Assembly (NCBI RefSeq): GCF_001315945.1
Contig: NZ_BBBG01000001.1
Location: 290,736-354,735 of the forward strand
Source of the DNA: Methanogenium cariaci JCM 10550
GTDB taxonomy: Archaea > Halobacteriota > Methanomicrobia > Methanomicrobiales > Methanomicrobiaceae
Direction: 5' to 3'
Length of the DNA: 64,000 nucleotides
The translations under genes were made by a program, and so were the position numbers. This document shows, piece by piece, positions 29,197 through 40,902 of this stretch (the first letter of the stretch is position 1; each line of letters begins with the position of its first letter). Under the pieces are notes generated by a model. The model was not told the DNA's origin. It did no database searches and was given only the letters and a program-made list of their open reading frames with translations.

Positions 29197-29908
29197 ATGA
29201 GGCAGTATTATTTCAATCCGTTCTCTTTTTTGCTCATCGTTGTAGTGATCCTCCTGATCCTGCTCTTTCTTCCGCTGCTCTTTCTGGGAGTGATCGGAGG
29301 GGCGTTCCGGAGTTTGGGCTTCTCCGGCTGGGAGGTCATCTTGTTAATCATCGCGTCTGTTATCGGGAGTTTCATCAATATTCCGGTGACGCGTATCGCG
29401 GGAGGAAGTAATCGGGAATATCCGTTCCGGGACCGCTTTGGCAGGATAGCTGCGATGCATGACAGTCCGGACACCACTGTTGCCGTTAATGTGGGGGGTG
29501 TCCTCATCCCGCTTTTCGTCACACTATATCTGGTGTACTATATCCTCTCGTCACCCGAGGTCTTCCCGCAGCCGCTGGCAGTTCTTATGGGAGGGGGGTG
29601 CGGGAATTCTTTTGGTGGCAGGCATTACGCACGCTGCGGCAAAGGTAGTTCCGGGGCTGGGTATCACGACTCCCATCTTTATTCCGCCGCTCTGTGCCCT
29701 CGCGTGTGGGATTCTTTTCTCCTTTGGTGACCCGCTTGCGGCTCCGCCCATTGCGTTTGCAAGCGGCACGATGGGTACATTAATTGGAGCCGATCTCATG
29801 AACTGGCGTCATCTGGATAAGATTGGCGCACCCTTGGTGAGTATCGGCGGAGCGGGTACGTTTGACGGAATATTCCTCAGTGGTATTCTGGCGGCATTTC
29901 TGGCCTGA
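29197..29908 (+). CDS. DUF1614-type membrane protein
   Basis: Hydrophobic protein of about 236 residues with around seven helices. Start MRQYYFNPFSFLLIVVVILL. Marks of the family as I know it: GSFINIPVTRI after the third helix, VNVGGVLIPLFVTLYLV, then HAAAKVVPGLGITTPIFIPPL, and PPIAFASGTMGTLIGADLMN near the end with GAGTFDGIFLSGILAA. The frame breaks at the G6 tract 29592-29597. Function unknown; the GG and PP repeats in helices suggest a transporter or membrane enzyme. It follows flpA by 22 bases. Confidence 0.75.
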
Positions 29909-31063
29909 ATGCCGGACCGGACGGATCAGATTCGTGCTGTCGGCGCTGTGATCCTGTTCCTGATTTGAAGACATCTGAATCTTTGGTTCTGTAAAAATGC
30001 TGCCGGAATAATTACTCCGGAGGATGATTTGGTGGCCATCAGGTTCTGATGATTACACTCCTTTAACCGGTTTGCACCCGCAAAATGAAAACACATGGAC
30101 TTCTGGCAACGCCGTATCGGTGCATATTATTCTAAAGAAGTAGAGTATGGAGAGATGTGTACAGGTAGTAAGGGAAGTTTCCATGCATCCGGGAGAACAC
30201 ACAGCATGTCTGACTATTGTAGCCGGGTGGGTGTCTGTGTCTCTGTGAATCCGGAGCGTGTGTAAACGTAACGATGAATCCTGCATGCGCGCCGGAATTG
30301 TCTGATCAAGGTTGTACGCAGGATATTTTCCACTATAAACATGGAAATGATGCAAATAATACGTGCGTAAAGGTGCAAACCGGTTGGATGTATATCGTAT
30401 GTGGGATTACTGCCTTTCCCCTGTTTTTGGAACCTGTTATCCGCCCTCTTTGACCTCCTGCATTAGGGAATCCGTGGGTAAAATGGACGTGTTTTCTGCT
30501 CGTTTTTACTGCCGGAAATTGACGGTTGTAATACCTTTTATTTGCTGAAATTGCGGTTGATTGTGAGCTATTAAGGGGGTCGCTATTGACAGATATATTT
30601 CGGAGGATGGATTGGTTGTCTCGACTGAGATCTGTCCTCTCCGGGCTTCTGTGGGGATGTATTTTTCCGGGACAATAATCTGTGGAATTTGCTGTTGGAG
30701 GATTTGGGGGGGATGGTTGATGTCCGGTTGTTGTCCTAATTGGTGAGCATCATGCGCCGCAGTTCCGGGAGTCAGGACAGGTTGCACACCCGGTACTCGT
30801 CACCTGGAATGTGCATGTGGGTCAACGGCTGAGAAACAAAAGATGGTGGCAATCGCTGTGCCCGTAAAGAAGGTGGGGCAGGATGAGCGGGAGGATATTT
30901 TGATTTGTACCGGGGGGGGACGTTTTCCCGTTGTGCAATTGGGAAGGCCAGATTACGATTCGTATTCTCCGAGGTTCCGACCCGCTCAACGACAAAATTT
31001 CATCATTGCGTAGAATTTGTTATTCTGTTGTAATCACTGAAACGAACTCAAAAAGAAGAATGA
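29909..31063. other. 1.15 kb without a convincing gene
   Basis: Holds copy B of a diverged 220-bp repeat (30452-30671). Open frames on either strand are short and overlapping and show no family motifs. Base composition is more AT-rich than neighbouring genes. The stretch separates the Nop5-fibrillarin operon from tRNA-Gln and the S-layer gene. Confidence 0.4.
30452..30671. repeat. diverged ~220-bp repeat, copy B (intergenic)
   Basis: Partner of 16675-16894. Shared blocks include GGACGT(A/G)TTTT, CTGCCGGAAA, a TTTATTTGCT(A/G)AAA segment, GGAGGATG and CTCCGGGCTTCTGTG-GG, then TTTTTCCGGG. Similarity looks like 65-75% by eye; it is not computed. Confidence 0.7.
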
Positions 31064-31136
31064 TAGTCCGGAGCAGATTCGAACTGCTGTCGCAAGATCC
31101 AGAGTCTCACATGATTGACCGCTACACTACCGGACT
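31064..31136 (-). tRNA. tRNA-Gln (anticodon CUG)
   Basis: Minus strand: acceptor AGTCCGG/CCGGACT, D arm GTAGTGTAGCGGTCAATC, anticodon loop CTCTGGA with CTG, T arm GCAGTTCGAATCTGC. Well-formed cloverleaf of 73 bases, no intron, no encoded CCA. Confidence 0.9.
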
Positions 31137-31397
31137 GAGCAATGCCAAGGTATTGCGTTACTATGTTAGGGTCTGCACTTTATTAATCTGGCGATATTGT
31201 CCTGAGAATGTGCGGCAGTGATGCGGCAGGTTGCTCCTGCCGGGGGGGGCCTGCCGGGTAATTGGGCGCGTATTCCGGATAGGTTTCGACCATAATTCTC
31301 CCCCCCATACATATTCCAAACCGTTGATATTACAGGGGGCGGGTGCATTCTCTTCACAAGCCCATCGGTGGTGGGATTGGCCGAATATTTGAGTTTT

Positions 31398-31420
31398 GGC
31401 GGACAATTCCGCCGTTTTGT
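31398..31420 (+). terminator. small hairpin upstream of the S-layer gene
   Basis: GGCGGA-CAAT-TCCGCC is a perfect 6-bp stem followed by a T-rich stretch, 30 bases before the S-layer TATA box. It may insulate that promoter from upstream transcription. Confidence 0.4.
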
Positions 31421-31450
31421 CCGTTTTTCAAAAATACTTCAACCACAAAG

Positions 31451-31460
31451 GATATATTAA
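31451..31460 (+). promoter_or_regulatory. TATA box of the S-layer gene
   Basis: GATATATTAA, preceded by a purine-rich ACCACAAAG (BRE-like), lies about 120 bases before the ATG at 31577. This implies a leader of around 95 bases. A ribosome binding site GGAGG (31567-31571) precedes that ATG and decides the start over the in-frame ATG 31565. Confidence 0.55.
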
Positions 31461-31576
31461 GTGTTTGTCAAATATTGTGGTATATTCCGTCGTTCGGAGT
31501 ATGGAGCAAAGTGAATCGTTTTTCGTCATATGACGAAATTCCATGCTGTTCCTCAACTTATCGTATGGAGGCTAGA

Positions 31577-34195
31577 ATGAAAGCAAAAATTAGTATTACA
31601 CTCCTCGCCCTTGTGGCAGTGGCTCTTCTCGCAGTTGCACCAGCAGCAGCAGAAGTAACCACCATATCACCGGGTGGAGTCGTATTTGTCGGTGAGCAAG
31701 GCCTCACCTTTGAATCAACACCTAGTGTTACTGTTCCGGTAGGCACCGTTCTTAACTGGTATGCATCCGGTGACGACCCACTTACGGCCGTTCCGGCAGC
31801 AACGTATACCTGTCAGGGTCCAACGAACGAAGTGATTTCACCATCAACTTTCCAGACCCGCACAGGTAACTGGTATCTTCCAGGAACAAAGACCTCGATT
31901 ATCAACGTCATGATGCCCGCAATTGATGTTAAGGCATACAATTCCGGCACTGGCGAAGACATGACCAACGAGCGTGTTGTCAAAGATAACACCTACATTA
32001 CGTTCCGCCTTGACAGCAACCTTTACGAAGGCCTCCTGTCCCGTCCGAACTATGTAGCTGGCGATGCAACCAACATTAAGGTAGTTGTTGTTGACGAAGA
32101 GGGCACTGTTTACACTGCACTCTACAACGACGAGGCAGCCCTTACCACAACCGGTCTGACAAATCTTGTTCCAGCCACATCACAGTTCTATCTGCCTGGT
32201 GTTGCACAGCCAACTTCTAAACTTAACTCCAACTGGGCACTTGACCGGGCGGACTACAAGGCTGGCGTCTACTCGTTCTATGCACAGGTCAACCTGAACA
32301 GTGCAAAGGACAACGTAGGAACCGTGACCGGCGTCACCAAGTCAAAAGTCTACACCGTTGAAGTCGGCAAAGATGATGTAAAAGTCGAGTCCAACAAGGA
32401 CACTGTTGTCCGCAACAACGATTTCTCCATCACCATCACCGGACGGCCTGACGAGTACTACGTTCTCTGGGTAAAGGGAACCAGCAGTGTCACCGCACCC
32501 GACACCGCACCATTTGTCAAACCTAACCAGGACAAAGTCTTCGTTGCAGGTACCGCTGCAGGTGACAACGCAGCACTTTACCAGTTCCGTGCAGGACAGA
32601 CCGTCGCTAACGATGTGTCTATCGCTGGCGGAGACTGCTTTGCAATGGTCAAACTCGCAAGCTCCGGTAGCCGCACCGTCGGTTTCGGCACTGACGAGAC
32701 CACCAAAGACCAGACCTACACGATCAGAGCTGACTACTTCACCGGAAATGCACTTGCAGTTCCGCCCGTATCAGTTGTCGCAAACAACCCAACCTATGAC
32801 ACCGTCAAGGTAAAGATCGAAGCTGGTGACATTACCATCACCACAGCAGGCGACAGCCAGTACTTCATTGGTCAGGAAATTGTCATCTCAGGTACAAACA
32901 CTGACAGTGACTACACCTGGCTCTACATCACCGGACCCAACCTGCCCAACAAGGGTGGCTCAATCGAGGACCCCCGTGATGGAGTTAACACTGCAATCAT
33001 TGGCAGCGTAAACTACCCAGACGGTCTCCTTGACTCTGGTGCAGTATGGAGCGGCGAAAACGTTGAGACAGACGACACTTGGGAGTACAAGTGGGACACC
33101 GCAGGTGTAAACCTCGATGCAGGTTCATACACCATCTACGCAGTAACCACCGCAACCAACTATAATGACCTCGGCAGGGACGACGCAACCTACGGAACTG
33201 TATCCGTTGGTATCAAACAGCCGTTCGTGACCGCAACCACTTCCTCAGCAACCGTTGCACGGGGCGATGACATGTACATCACCGGTAACGCAGAGGGCGA
33301 CCCCCCCACACAGGGTGTTGCAATCTGGATCCTCGGTAAGAACTACGTGTCATACACCACCGAGACCGTTGAGGACAACGGTGCATTTGAGTACAAGTTC
33401 TCCGGCACCTCAGACCTCGCACCTGGACAGTACTTTGTTGTTGTTCAGCACCCAATGACCAACGATCTCTTCGATCTTGCACCACAGGCAGGAAACCCTG
33501 CAGTCGGTCAGACCGCTGTTGTTCGTCCGGTTCTTGACAGACAGCTCGCTACCCCTGCTGGTCTCTTACCGCCTGTCTTCATCCTCGAAGGCACTGGCAG
33601 TCTCCAGGGATCCAATGCAGCAACCGCACTTGTTAACGCAATGAACAGTGCAGACATTGACGATACCTACTACAAGCTCACCTTCATGATCGAGGAGCCA
33701 AAGATCATCATCAGTCCAATCGGCGACAAGTATGTTGGCGAAACCTTCACCATCAGCGGTACCACCAACCTCGCAGTTGGCGACAGCCTGATTGTTGATG
33801 TTTCTTCGTCCTCATTCAGACCAGCAGAGAAGACTCAGGCTAGCGGCTTCTCCGGACAGTCCGGCAGCGTCCTTGTTACCGCAGGTGACAAAGATGGCGA
33901 GAATGTCTGGGAATTTGAAGTTGACGCATCTTCATTTGTTCCTGATGAGTACATCGTCAAGGTACAGGGTATTGTAGCAGATCAGACTGCAACCCAGACC
34001 TTCAACGTCCTGAAAGCAGATGAAACTCCAGTCGCAACCGCAACCCCCCCGGTCTCAACCCCCCCGGTTGCAACAGCTACTGCAGTGCCTACCGCAGAGC
34101 CAACCGCTGAGCCTACAGCAGCACCTGGATTTGGTGTTCTTGTATCCCTTATCGGTCTTGGTGCTGTAGCAGCACTCATTGCCCGCAAGGACTAA
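31577..34195 (+). CDS. major S-layer-type glycoprotein (DUF3821 domains, PGF-CTERM anchor)
   Basis: About 872 residues. Signal peptide MKAKISITLLALVAVALLAV cut after APAAA. The mature protein begins with the DUF3821-type strand TISPGGVVFVGEQGLTF and continues as repeated beta domains, each with a line such as ITGRPDEYYVLWVKG, ISGTNTDSDYTWLYITG or ITGNAEG...VAIWILGKNY. A Thr/Pro/Ala-rich stalk (ATAVPTAEPTAEPTAAP) leads to the archaeosortase signal PGFGVLVSLIGLGAVAALIA then RKD. Codon use is strongly biased (GCA, ACC, AAC), like the ribosomal and mer genes, so it is probably the main cell-wall protein. Almost no long G/C runs occur here. T8 follows the stop. Confidence 0.9.
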   Translation: MKAKISITLLALVAVALLAVAPAAAEVTTISPGGVVFVGEQGLTFESTPSVTVPVGTVLNWYASGDDPLTAVPAATYTCQGPTNEVISPSTFQTRTGNWYLPGTKTSIINVMMPAIDVKAYNSGTGEDMTNERVVKDNTYITFRLDSNLYEGLLSRPNYVAGDATNIKVVVVDEEGTVYTALYNDEAALTTTGLTNLVPATSQFYLPGVAQPTSKLNSNWALDRADYKAGVYSFYAQVNLNSAKDNVGTVTGVTKSKVYTVEVGKDDVKVESNKDTVVRNNDFSITITGRPDEYYVLWVKGTSSVTAPDTAPFVKPNQDKVFVAGTAAGDNAALYQFRAGQTVANDVSIAGGDCFAMVKLASSGSRTVGFGTDETTKDQTYTIRADYFTGNALAVPPVSVVANNPTYDTVKVKIEAGDITITTAGDSQYFIGQEIVISGTNTDSDYTWLYITGPNLPNKGGSIEDPRDGVNTAIIGSVNYPDGLLDSGAVWSGENVETDDTWEYKWDTAGVNLDAGSYTIYAVTTATNYNDLGRDDATYGTVSVGIKQPFVTATTSSATVARGDDMYITGNAEGDPPTQGVAIWILGKNYVSYTTETVEDNGAFEYKFSGTSDLAPGQYFVVVQHPMTNDLFDLAPQAGNPAVGQTAVVRPVLDRQLATPAGLLPPVFILEGTGSLQGSNAATALVNAMNSADIDDTYYKLTFMIEEPKIIISPIGDKYVGETFTISGTTNLAVGDSLIVDVSSSSFRPAEKTQASGFSGQSGSVLVTAGDKDGENVWEFEVDASSFVPDEYIVKVQGIVADQTATQTFNVLKADETPVATATPPVSTPPVATATAVPTAEPTAEPTAAPGFGVLVSLIGLGAVAALIARKD

Positions 34196-34377
34196 ATTAA
34201 CTAATCCAACTTTTTTTTAAAGCCGCCCCCCCGGGTGGCATTCCTGTTGTTTATTTCTGTGCGTATATCCCGCTGATGCAAGGTGTTTGTCATCGCCGCA
34301 ATCAGGTAATCTTATCATCCTGTCTTTGCAATCCTCTCTTATATGGCCAGAGGATGCTCTCCTGCCAGGTGAACTGT

Positions 34378-35949
34378 ATGCAGCTTTTAGTACAACGTGT
34401 CGATATTGCCGGCCGTGGTGCGTTTATCCATGAAGAGGATGCACGCCGCCTCGGCGTCTTTGACGGTGACCGTCTCCGTGTCATCCATCAGGAAACCGGA
34501 AAATCTGCTCCCATCGTCGTTGACATTACCACATCCCTCCTCACTCCCGGTACGATTTCCCTCTATAATGTCACGTGCTCTGACCTGGGTCTCAGCGAAG
34601 GAGACGCAGTCGAGGTACATACAGGGATTCCCCCTTCATCCATTCGTCTCATTCGCAAGAAGATGGACAAAGGGCGTCTCACCCCCCCTGAGGAGATGAT
34701 GACCATCGTCCGTGATATGGTGAATGAAAACCTCTCTCTCAATGAGATCACCGCCTTTGTCACGGCAAGCTACATCAACGGCATGGACCTCGATGAGGTG
34801 GAGTCGCTTACCCGTGCGATGGTCGAGACCGGCGAACGCATCGAATTTGCCGGTCATCCGGTGGTCGACAAACACTCCATCGGGGGGGGTGCCGGGCAAC
34901 AAGATCACGCTCCTTGTGGTGCCGATCATCGCTGCTGCCGGTCTCACCATTCCCAAGACCAGTTCTCGTGCTATCACCGGTGCGGGCGGCACGGCAGACT
35001 TAATGGAAGTCCTTGCACCGGTCGACTTCACCGCAGATGAGGTGCAGACGATGGCCGACCGGGTGGGGGGGGAGTGATTGTCTGGGGGGGCGGGTCGACG
35101 AATATCGCACCGGCCGATGACCTGATCATCCGGGTGGAGTATCCCTTCAAGATAGACGAACGCGGCCAGATGATCGCCAGTGTCATGGCAAAGAAATTTG
35201 CCGTCGGGGGGGCGGAGATGGTCGTGATAGACATACCGGTCGGCCCCCCCACCACCAAGGTCTCGACCATGCAGGATGCCCGTCGGCTGGCACAGGACTT
35301 CATCGAAATCGGCAGCCGCCTCGGCATGCAGGTGGAGTGTGCCGTCACCTATGGGGGGGACTCGCCTGTGGGGGGGCGTGCCATCGGGCCGAATCTCGAA
35401 GTGGCAGAGGCGCTCTCCGTTCTTGAAGGGGGGGCACAGACGCCCAACTCACTCATTGAAAAGAGTGTGGCAATCGCGGGTATTCTGCTGGAGATGGCAG
35501 GGAAAGCACAACGCGGTGAGGGAGAGGAGGTGGCACGTTCCCTGCTCTCCTCCGGTGCGGCACTGGAAAAGTTCCGTGAAATTATTCGAGTGCAGGGCGG
35601 TAAACCGGACGTTCGTTCATCCGACATTCTTCCCGGAGCACATCATGCGTCTATTCCGTCTCCGGTATCCGGGTATGTGGTCAGCCTCAATAATTCCGGT
35701 CTGATCACCGTTGCCCGCACTGCAGGTGCGCCGCATGATAAGGGTGCAGGTATCTACTGTAATGCGAAGATCGGGACTCAGGTGAGGAAAGGGGGGGAGA
35801 CCATCTATACCATTTATGCGGGGGGGAGTGAGGAACATCTGAGCCGGGCCCTTGAGGAGGCACGCCGCCTGTTTCCGGTAGTAGTGGAGGGGGGGATGCT
35901 CCTTGACAGAATTCCCCGGGATTCCATTGATATCGACCGAATGGACTAA
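34378..35949 (+). CDS. deoA: AMP phosphorylase (archaeal thymidine phosphorylase family)
   Basis: Phosphorolysis of AMP to adenine and ribose 1,5-bisphosphate, the first step of the archaeal AMP pathway feeding type III RuBisCO (partners not in this window). An N-terminal domain of about 90 residues ([20 protein letters not shown]) is specific to the archaeal form. Then come [78 protein letters not shown] and the C-terminal barrel with [12 protein letters not shown]. The frame breaks at G8 34882-34889 and G8 35065-35072. Repaired length is about 510, slightly long because of extra Gly and Pro codons. Confidence 0.92.
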
Positions 35950-35977
35950 ATGATAGTAATATGATATTTTCCCCCCC

Positions 35978-37393
35978 ATGAACTGGTACCGTACCGTTTG
36001 TGTATTGCTTCTGCTGGGTGCGCTCTGTGGGTGTGGGCAGGCCGTCGTTCTGACAGTCATTGCAGTAGATGATACCACCAGCAGTCCGATTTCAGGTGCC
36101 AAGATATACATAGACGGAGTCTATGAGGGGGGGGAGACGAATTCGGCAGGTCAGTATTTCTATGAACACGGTCTGGACACATCATTCCGGCTGGGACTGG
36201 AGAAGACCGGCTACGCTCCGTGGCAGTCACTGCTCTCGGAAACTCAGACGAATATCCGGGCGGAGATGTCCCGGCAGGAAACTGCCCTGCTGGTCACCGT
36301 CTATGATGCAGACACCTTGGAACCGGTCGCCGATGCGCTGGTGAAAGTGACCGGGGGGGGACGTATGCCAACAGTGTCACTACCGGGAATGACGGGGGGG
36401 TTGCGAAGTTTAACGTAAAGGCGGGGGGGGATGTCTTTAACGTAGAGATTCGTGCATCCAATTATGATCCTCTCTACAAGACGGTCGAGGTGGAGAATAC
36501 TGTTAAAGCGGTTGATTACCGTCTGATCCGGAATGATGTTTTCATCGTGGAAGTGGAAGACAAGGATACTCGGTCTGCCATTTCCGGTGCGGACGTCTAT
36601 ATTGATGGTATCTTCTTTGGTGAAACCAATGCGGAGGGGGGGAAGGTCACCTCGTTTGTTGAACGGGAACGGTCTCACACCATCCGCATCACCACCGATG
36701 AATATCTTGCGTATTCGGATGACGTTTATATTGCCAGTGATGTGCTGGTATACAGTGCCGAGCTTTCAAAGACCCTCTATCCCGTGACTATCTCGGTGTA
36801 TGGTCTGGATAAGATACCGGTCGGGGGGGAGCAACAACTCTCATTGATGGTAAGAATACCGGTACAACCAATGACTATGGGAGGACCGGTATTGTATACC
36901 TGGATGCCGGTCAGCATGAGGTGCAGGTGGCAAAGGAAGGGTTTACCACGGTCACAAAATCGGTGATGGCCGATGACTCCCTGCAGGATATCCTCATTGA
37001 ACTGGATAGTGCGGATACTGCTGTTACGGTCACGGTGCACGACAACGATTTCAAACCGGTTCCCGGTGTCCGTGTCTCTGTCAATGATATATACTATGGT
37101 ATAACAAAAGAGGATGGCACCTTTGCAACACCTTTGAAGAGCAATGTGGTGTACATTATTTCCACCCAGAAGGAGGGGGGGTATGCACCTGCTGAGGTAA
37201 CTCGCGAAATCCCTCTGGGTGCCACGGAAATAACCGTTGATATTGAGATGAATACGGAATTCAATCCCATATTTTTTGTCGTTATTGTCGCAATAATTCT
37301 TGTTGTGGCAGTGATATACCTGAAGCGGGGGGGAGATGTATCTCTGAAACGACGGGGGGGGAAACGCCCCCCCCGAAAACCCGACATCTCTAA
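35978..37393 (+). CDS. secreted protein with carboxypeptidase-regulatory/PEGA-like repeats and C-terminal membrane anchor
   Basis: Start MNWYRTVCVLLLLGALCGCG, a signal with lipobox-like Cys. At least five repeats of about 85 residues follow, each with a line like DTTSSPISGAKIYIDGVYEG, TRSAISGADVYIDGIFFGET or DFKPVPGVRVSVNDIYYGIT and a downstream K/R-x-GY or GF element, typical of beta-sandwich surface repeats. A membrane helix (FFVVIVAIILVVAVIYL) with a basic tail ends the protein. The frame breaks at G8 36353-36360, G7 36394-36400, G8 36423-36430 and near 36825. The end is uncertain: TAA 37391-37393 in one frame. Probably extracellular, anchored beside the S-layer. Confidence 0.7.
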
Positions 37394-37432
37394 CCCCGAT
37401 ATATCAATTTTTTCGTCCTGTGCCTTTTCACC

Positions 37433-37442
37433 TATATTTAAA
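37433..37442 (+). promoter_or_regulatory. TATA box of the VWA-protein gene
   Basis: TATATTTAAA lies about 100 bases before the ATG at 37540. Confidence 0.5.
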
Positions 37443-37539
37443 TATGTCGTATTGGCATACCCCTACTGCAGTATGCGGCGGGTGCTTGGTACGCCCGGCG
37501 TATTTTGTGAAAAAGAATCTTTTTGGGGGGGGTAAATAG

Positions 37540-40500
37540 ATGAGGAATTCATTACGGATTCTGCTGATGCTGGGAGTTGTGGTGGGTGTGCTCCCGTTTG
37601 TGGTATCGGCAGATCCGATTACGGACACGGATGTCTCCATCGATTTCATCATCGATGACGGAGATCCCACGGATTTGCATGATGATTATGGCTGGCTTGT
37701 TGCGGGCAGCGGTGTATCTTCGACGATCCGGGTGAACTATACTGGCAGCGGGTCGCCGGTGATCCATTTTGTGCAGGTCACCTCGGTTGAGAAGGCCATC
37801 TATGGCGATGTTGTCGGGGGGGGTATGCAACCGGTCTGCCCTGTGATGCACGATTCTCTGCATCAGAGAATGTGGCAGGAAATGCACCGATACGAGTGCA
37901 GGTCAATTACACCGTCAATGATGTCGGGTATGACTATTACCGGACGGTGTACCAGCCGATTGATCATAACACGCCGATGAACATCCGGAACATCGCATTT
38001 GACGGTGAAGTCACCCTTCACGAAACAATGGATATTTCTATGACGATGGAGGATGCATACGGCAATCTGGTTACCAGCCTTTATGAGGATGGAATCGGCG
38101 GCACGCCGGAGGGAGTGCTATTCGAGACCACCGCGTATGCGGGTTCCGGGTTCTATGACGGCATGGGATATGACGCTGAGTCGGTGCGCGTGTCTGTCGG
38201 GGGGGCTGAGGGTTTGGTTGCTGCGACCTTTCGGGCAGGCACGGAATCCGGGCCGAAGTACCTGATCCATGTCGTGCCGGATATGGCCCTGAATGACAAA
38301 TGGCTGACCGTAACTGCCCTTGCGGACGGCAGCCCGTATACGATCGCCGTCTCTGTTGTTCCGAATGTGGGTGACCCGCCGTATCTTCCGGCAGATGGAG
38401 AATCCCGATTTTACCTGACATACAACCTGTTTGACCAGTATGGCAATCCGTCCGGAAACCATACGGTCACCTTCAGCGATGATGTCATCGGCGATGTGTT
38501 CACCCGGCGGACAAACAGTGAGGGCCAGATCATGTTTACTTTCGGTCCCTTTGACCGGGTGGGCACGTTCACCATCCATGCGGAGGCAATAGCGAATGCC
38601 TCTGTTGCTGTTGACCAGCAGGTTCGGTTCACCAACACCTCCCCGACAGAGATGCTTCTGACGGCGAACCCGCAGTCAATGCCGTCTGCTGATGTGGCAG
38701 CCGGGTTTCATGCCGATCTCCTTGCGAAGGTGACCGATGAGAGCGGAAACGGGGTCGCAGGGGAAGAGGTCAGTTTCTTTATTCTGTCACCGGTATCCGG
38801 GTATTCCGCAGCACAGGTGGCAGTTCCTTCCCTTGCTGCATCCTCAACGGCACTGACCAATCTGGACGGCGTTGCCACGATGTCGTTTACGCCCGGAACC
38901 TTTGAAATCGATATGAACGATGAGAATTATAGTGCGACCGCATCGGATTCCTGTACGGTGGTGGCGATGTGGGGGGGTGCAAAGACGAGATCCATTGACC
39001 TCGACTGGAAGAACTATCCCTATCTCCGGGTGGAGACCGAGGTCGACCCGGCAACCGTCGAGGTGGGGGGGGAACCGGTGGATGTGACTATCCGGCTGAT
39101 AGGGGGGGATGGCTGGGCGCTCTATCCCGACCCGATTGACGTGATGCTCTCGGTGGACCGGTCCGGCAGTATGCTCAAAGATAATCCTGACCGGATGGTC
39201 TCTTTGATGGGTGCCCTTGAGGTCTTCAATGGAGAGATGGTCGAAAACCGGGACGCGGTCGGGATGGCGTCCTTTGGAAGAAAGGGCACGGCAAATATCT
39301 TTGCCTACTCCTATGATTACTGGGCGGGACGTGACTCCACTTCATATGACGATAATTCCTATATCAATGCTCATTATACCGGCAACGGAAAGTATTATGC
39401 AGACTATGCCACACTGGACCTTCCGCTCTCAACGAACCGGGATGCGGTGGAAAGCACCATTGACAGTCTGGTCCCGATGTCAGGCACGCCGATGCGTGGC
39501 GGGCTTTATCTTGCGATAAAACAGATCATCGAAAACGGCCGCGATGATGCGGTGCAGGCGGTGATCCTGCTCTCGGACGGTGACTACAACTATTATGGCG
39601 ATCCGCTTGCCCGTGGTAGGGGGGGCTACTCCTACTATGATCCCGATGACTTTGGTACCGGTACCTACAACTATTACCGTTTCAGTGACCTTTCCGAACA
39701 GAATCTGGGCGTCTACGCCGCGAATAATAATGTCACCATCTACTCTATCGCGTTTGGGGGGGACGGTCTTTCATCTGGTGGGGGGGTGACAACCCTCCGG
39801 ACCCTCGCGGAAACGACCGGTGGAACCTATTATTATGCACCCACGGGCGACGATCTTGCAGACATCTATACGGAAATCGCTGGTGACCTGAAGACCGAGG
39901 CCGGTGTCAACACGGAGATGGATGTGATGTTCAGCAATCTTGAACTGAACAATGTCACCCAGGTAAACGATCCCAATGACCCGATCCTGGAATATGAATA
40001 TGTGGGCGGAATATCGACGCTTGTGAAGAGCTGGAATTCCACGGGCACTCCTCCCGGCTCTGAAGCGTCGCCCAATGTCATGGGCCCCCCCTGACGCTGG
40101 ACCAGACAGACGACTGGGACGCGGGCCAGAGTCTCAGCTTTGATTCCACCGAGATCGGCACCATTCATCTGGGACAGACCTGGCAGGCGACATTCAGACT
40201 GGATGTGCTCAAGCCGGGCAATATCAATATCTTCGGGGGGGCAGGTTCGGCCATCTCCTTCAATGATGGGGGGGAAGATTCCCTGGCCCTGCCAAAGACC
40301 TACATCACGGCAGTGGATAACCTGACTGCAACAGGTATCAACTTCAGCGGTCTGCAGGTCTCTGATCTGGTATGTGTTGAGGCAGAGAATGGTGATGTGA
40401 TCGAAAACGAGCTGACTCTGGGCTGGAACCTGGACTATTCCGGTGCCTTCACGGCTACCCAGTACCTGTACTACCAGAGAGAGGGTGAGGGCATATGGGT

Positions 40501-40699
40501 TACCTTCGGCGAAATACCGGTGGCAGGACCGGTGACCGGGCTTGCGCAGACCCGCCAGCTCTATGTTGCCGATTTCCCGCCGGGAGAGTATAAACTCCGG
40601 GTGCGTGCCATGGCAGAGGATGCGCCGGACTCGGTCATTGAGACGCCGTATGCAATCGTGATCGGCCAGGGTGGACAGAACTTTATCCGCCTGGAATAA
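37540..40699 (+). CDS. large secreted protein with Ig-like and von Willebrand factor A domains
   Basis: Over 1,040 residues. Signal peptide MRNSLRILLMLGVVVGVLPF ending at VVSA. Bacterial-Ig/invasin-like beta domains follow (DQYGNPSGNHTVTFSDDVIG, TDESGNGVAGEEVSFFILS). Next comes a VWA domain with a complete MIDAS: PIDVMLSVDRSGSML (D-x-S-x-S), the Thr segment MSGTPMRGGLYLAI, and AVILLSDGDYNYYGD. C-terminal beta domains end at FIRLE without a visible anchor. The frame breaks near 37818-37870 and at C7 40085-40091 (C5 gives MGPLTLDQTDDW). Likely a cell-surface adhesion or matrix protein; its neighbour may belong to the same surface layer. Confidence 0.85.
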
Positions 40700-40727
40700 T
40701 CTTTTTTAAAACTGTTCTAAAAGTGCA

Positions 40728-40799
40728 TGGATCCAGCGGGAATCGAACCCGCGTCCTTGGGTTCGAAGCCCAAGAGGATATCCTCTACCCTATGGATCC
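40728..40799 (-). tRNA. tRNA-Arg (anticodon UCG)
   Basis: Minus strand: acceptor GGATCCA/TGGATCC, anticodon arm TTGGGCTTCGAACCCAA with TCG, T arm GCGGGTTCGATTCCCGC. Clean cloverleaf, no intron. Confidence 0.92.
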
Positions 40800-40902
40800 A
40801 CCCATCTTATTCGTAGTAGGGGATGATAACCATTCTGGATTGGACCTTCTCTTTTTGCCTGGGTGGTAGCAGTTTTCCCTTTACCAGCGCAACTATTATA
40901 CG

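Noticed and set aside
30506..30787. A 93-codon Gln/Ile/Pro-rich open frame on the minus strand within repeat copy B
   Set aside because: Its counterpart in copy A is shorter and only weakly similar at the protein level, in proportion to the DNA similarity. There is no start context or motif.
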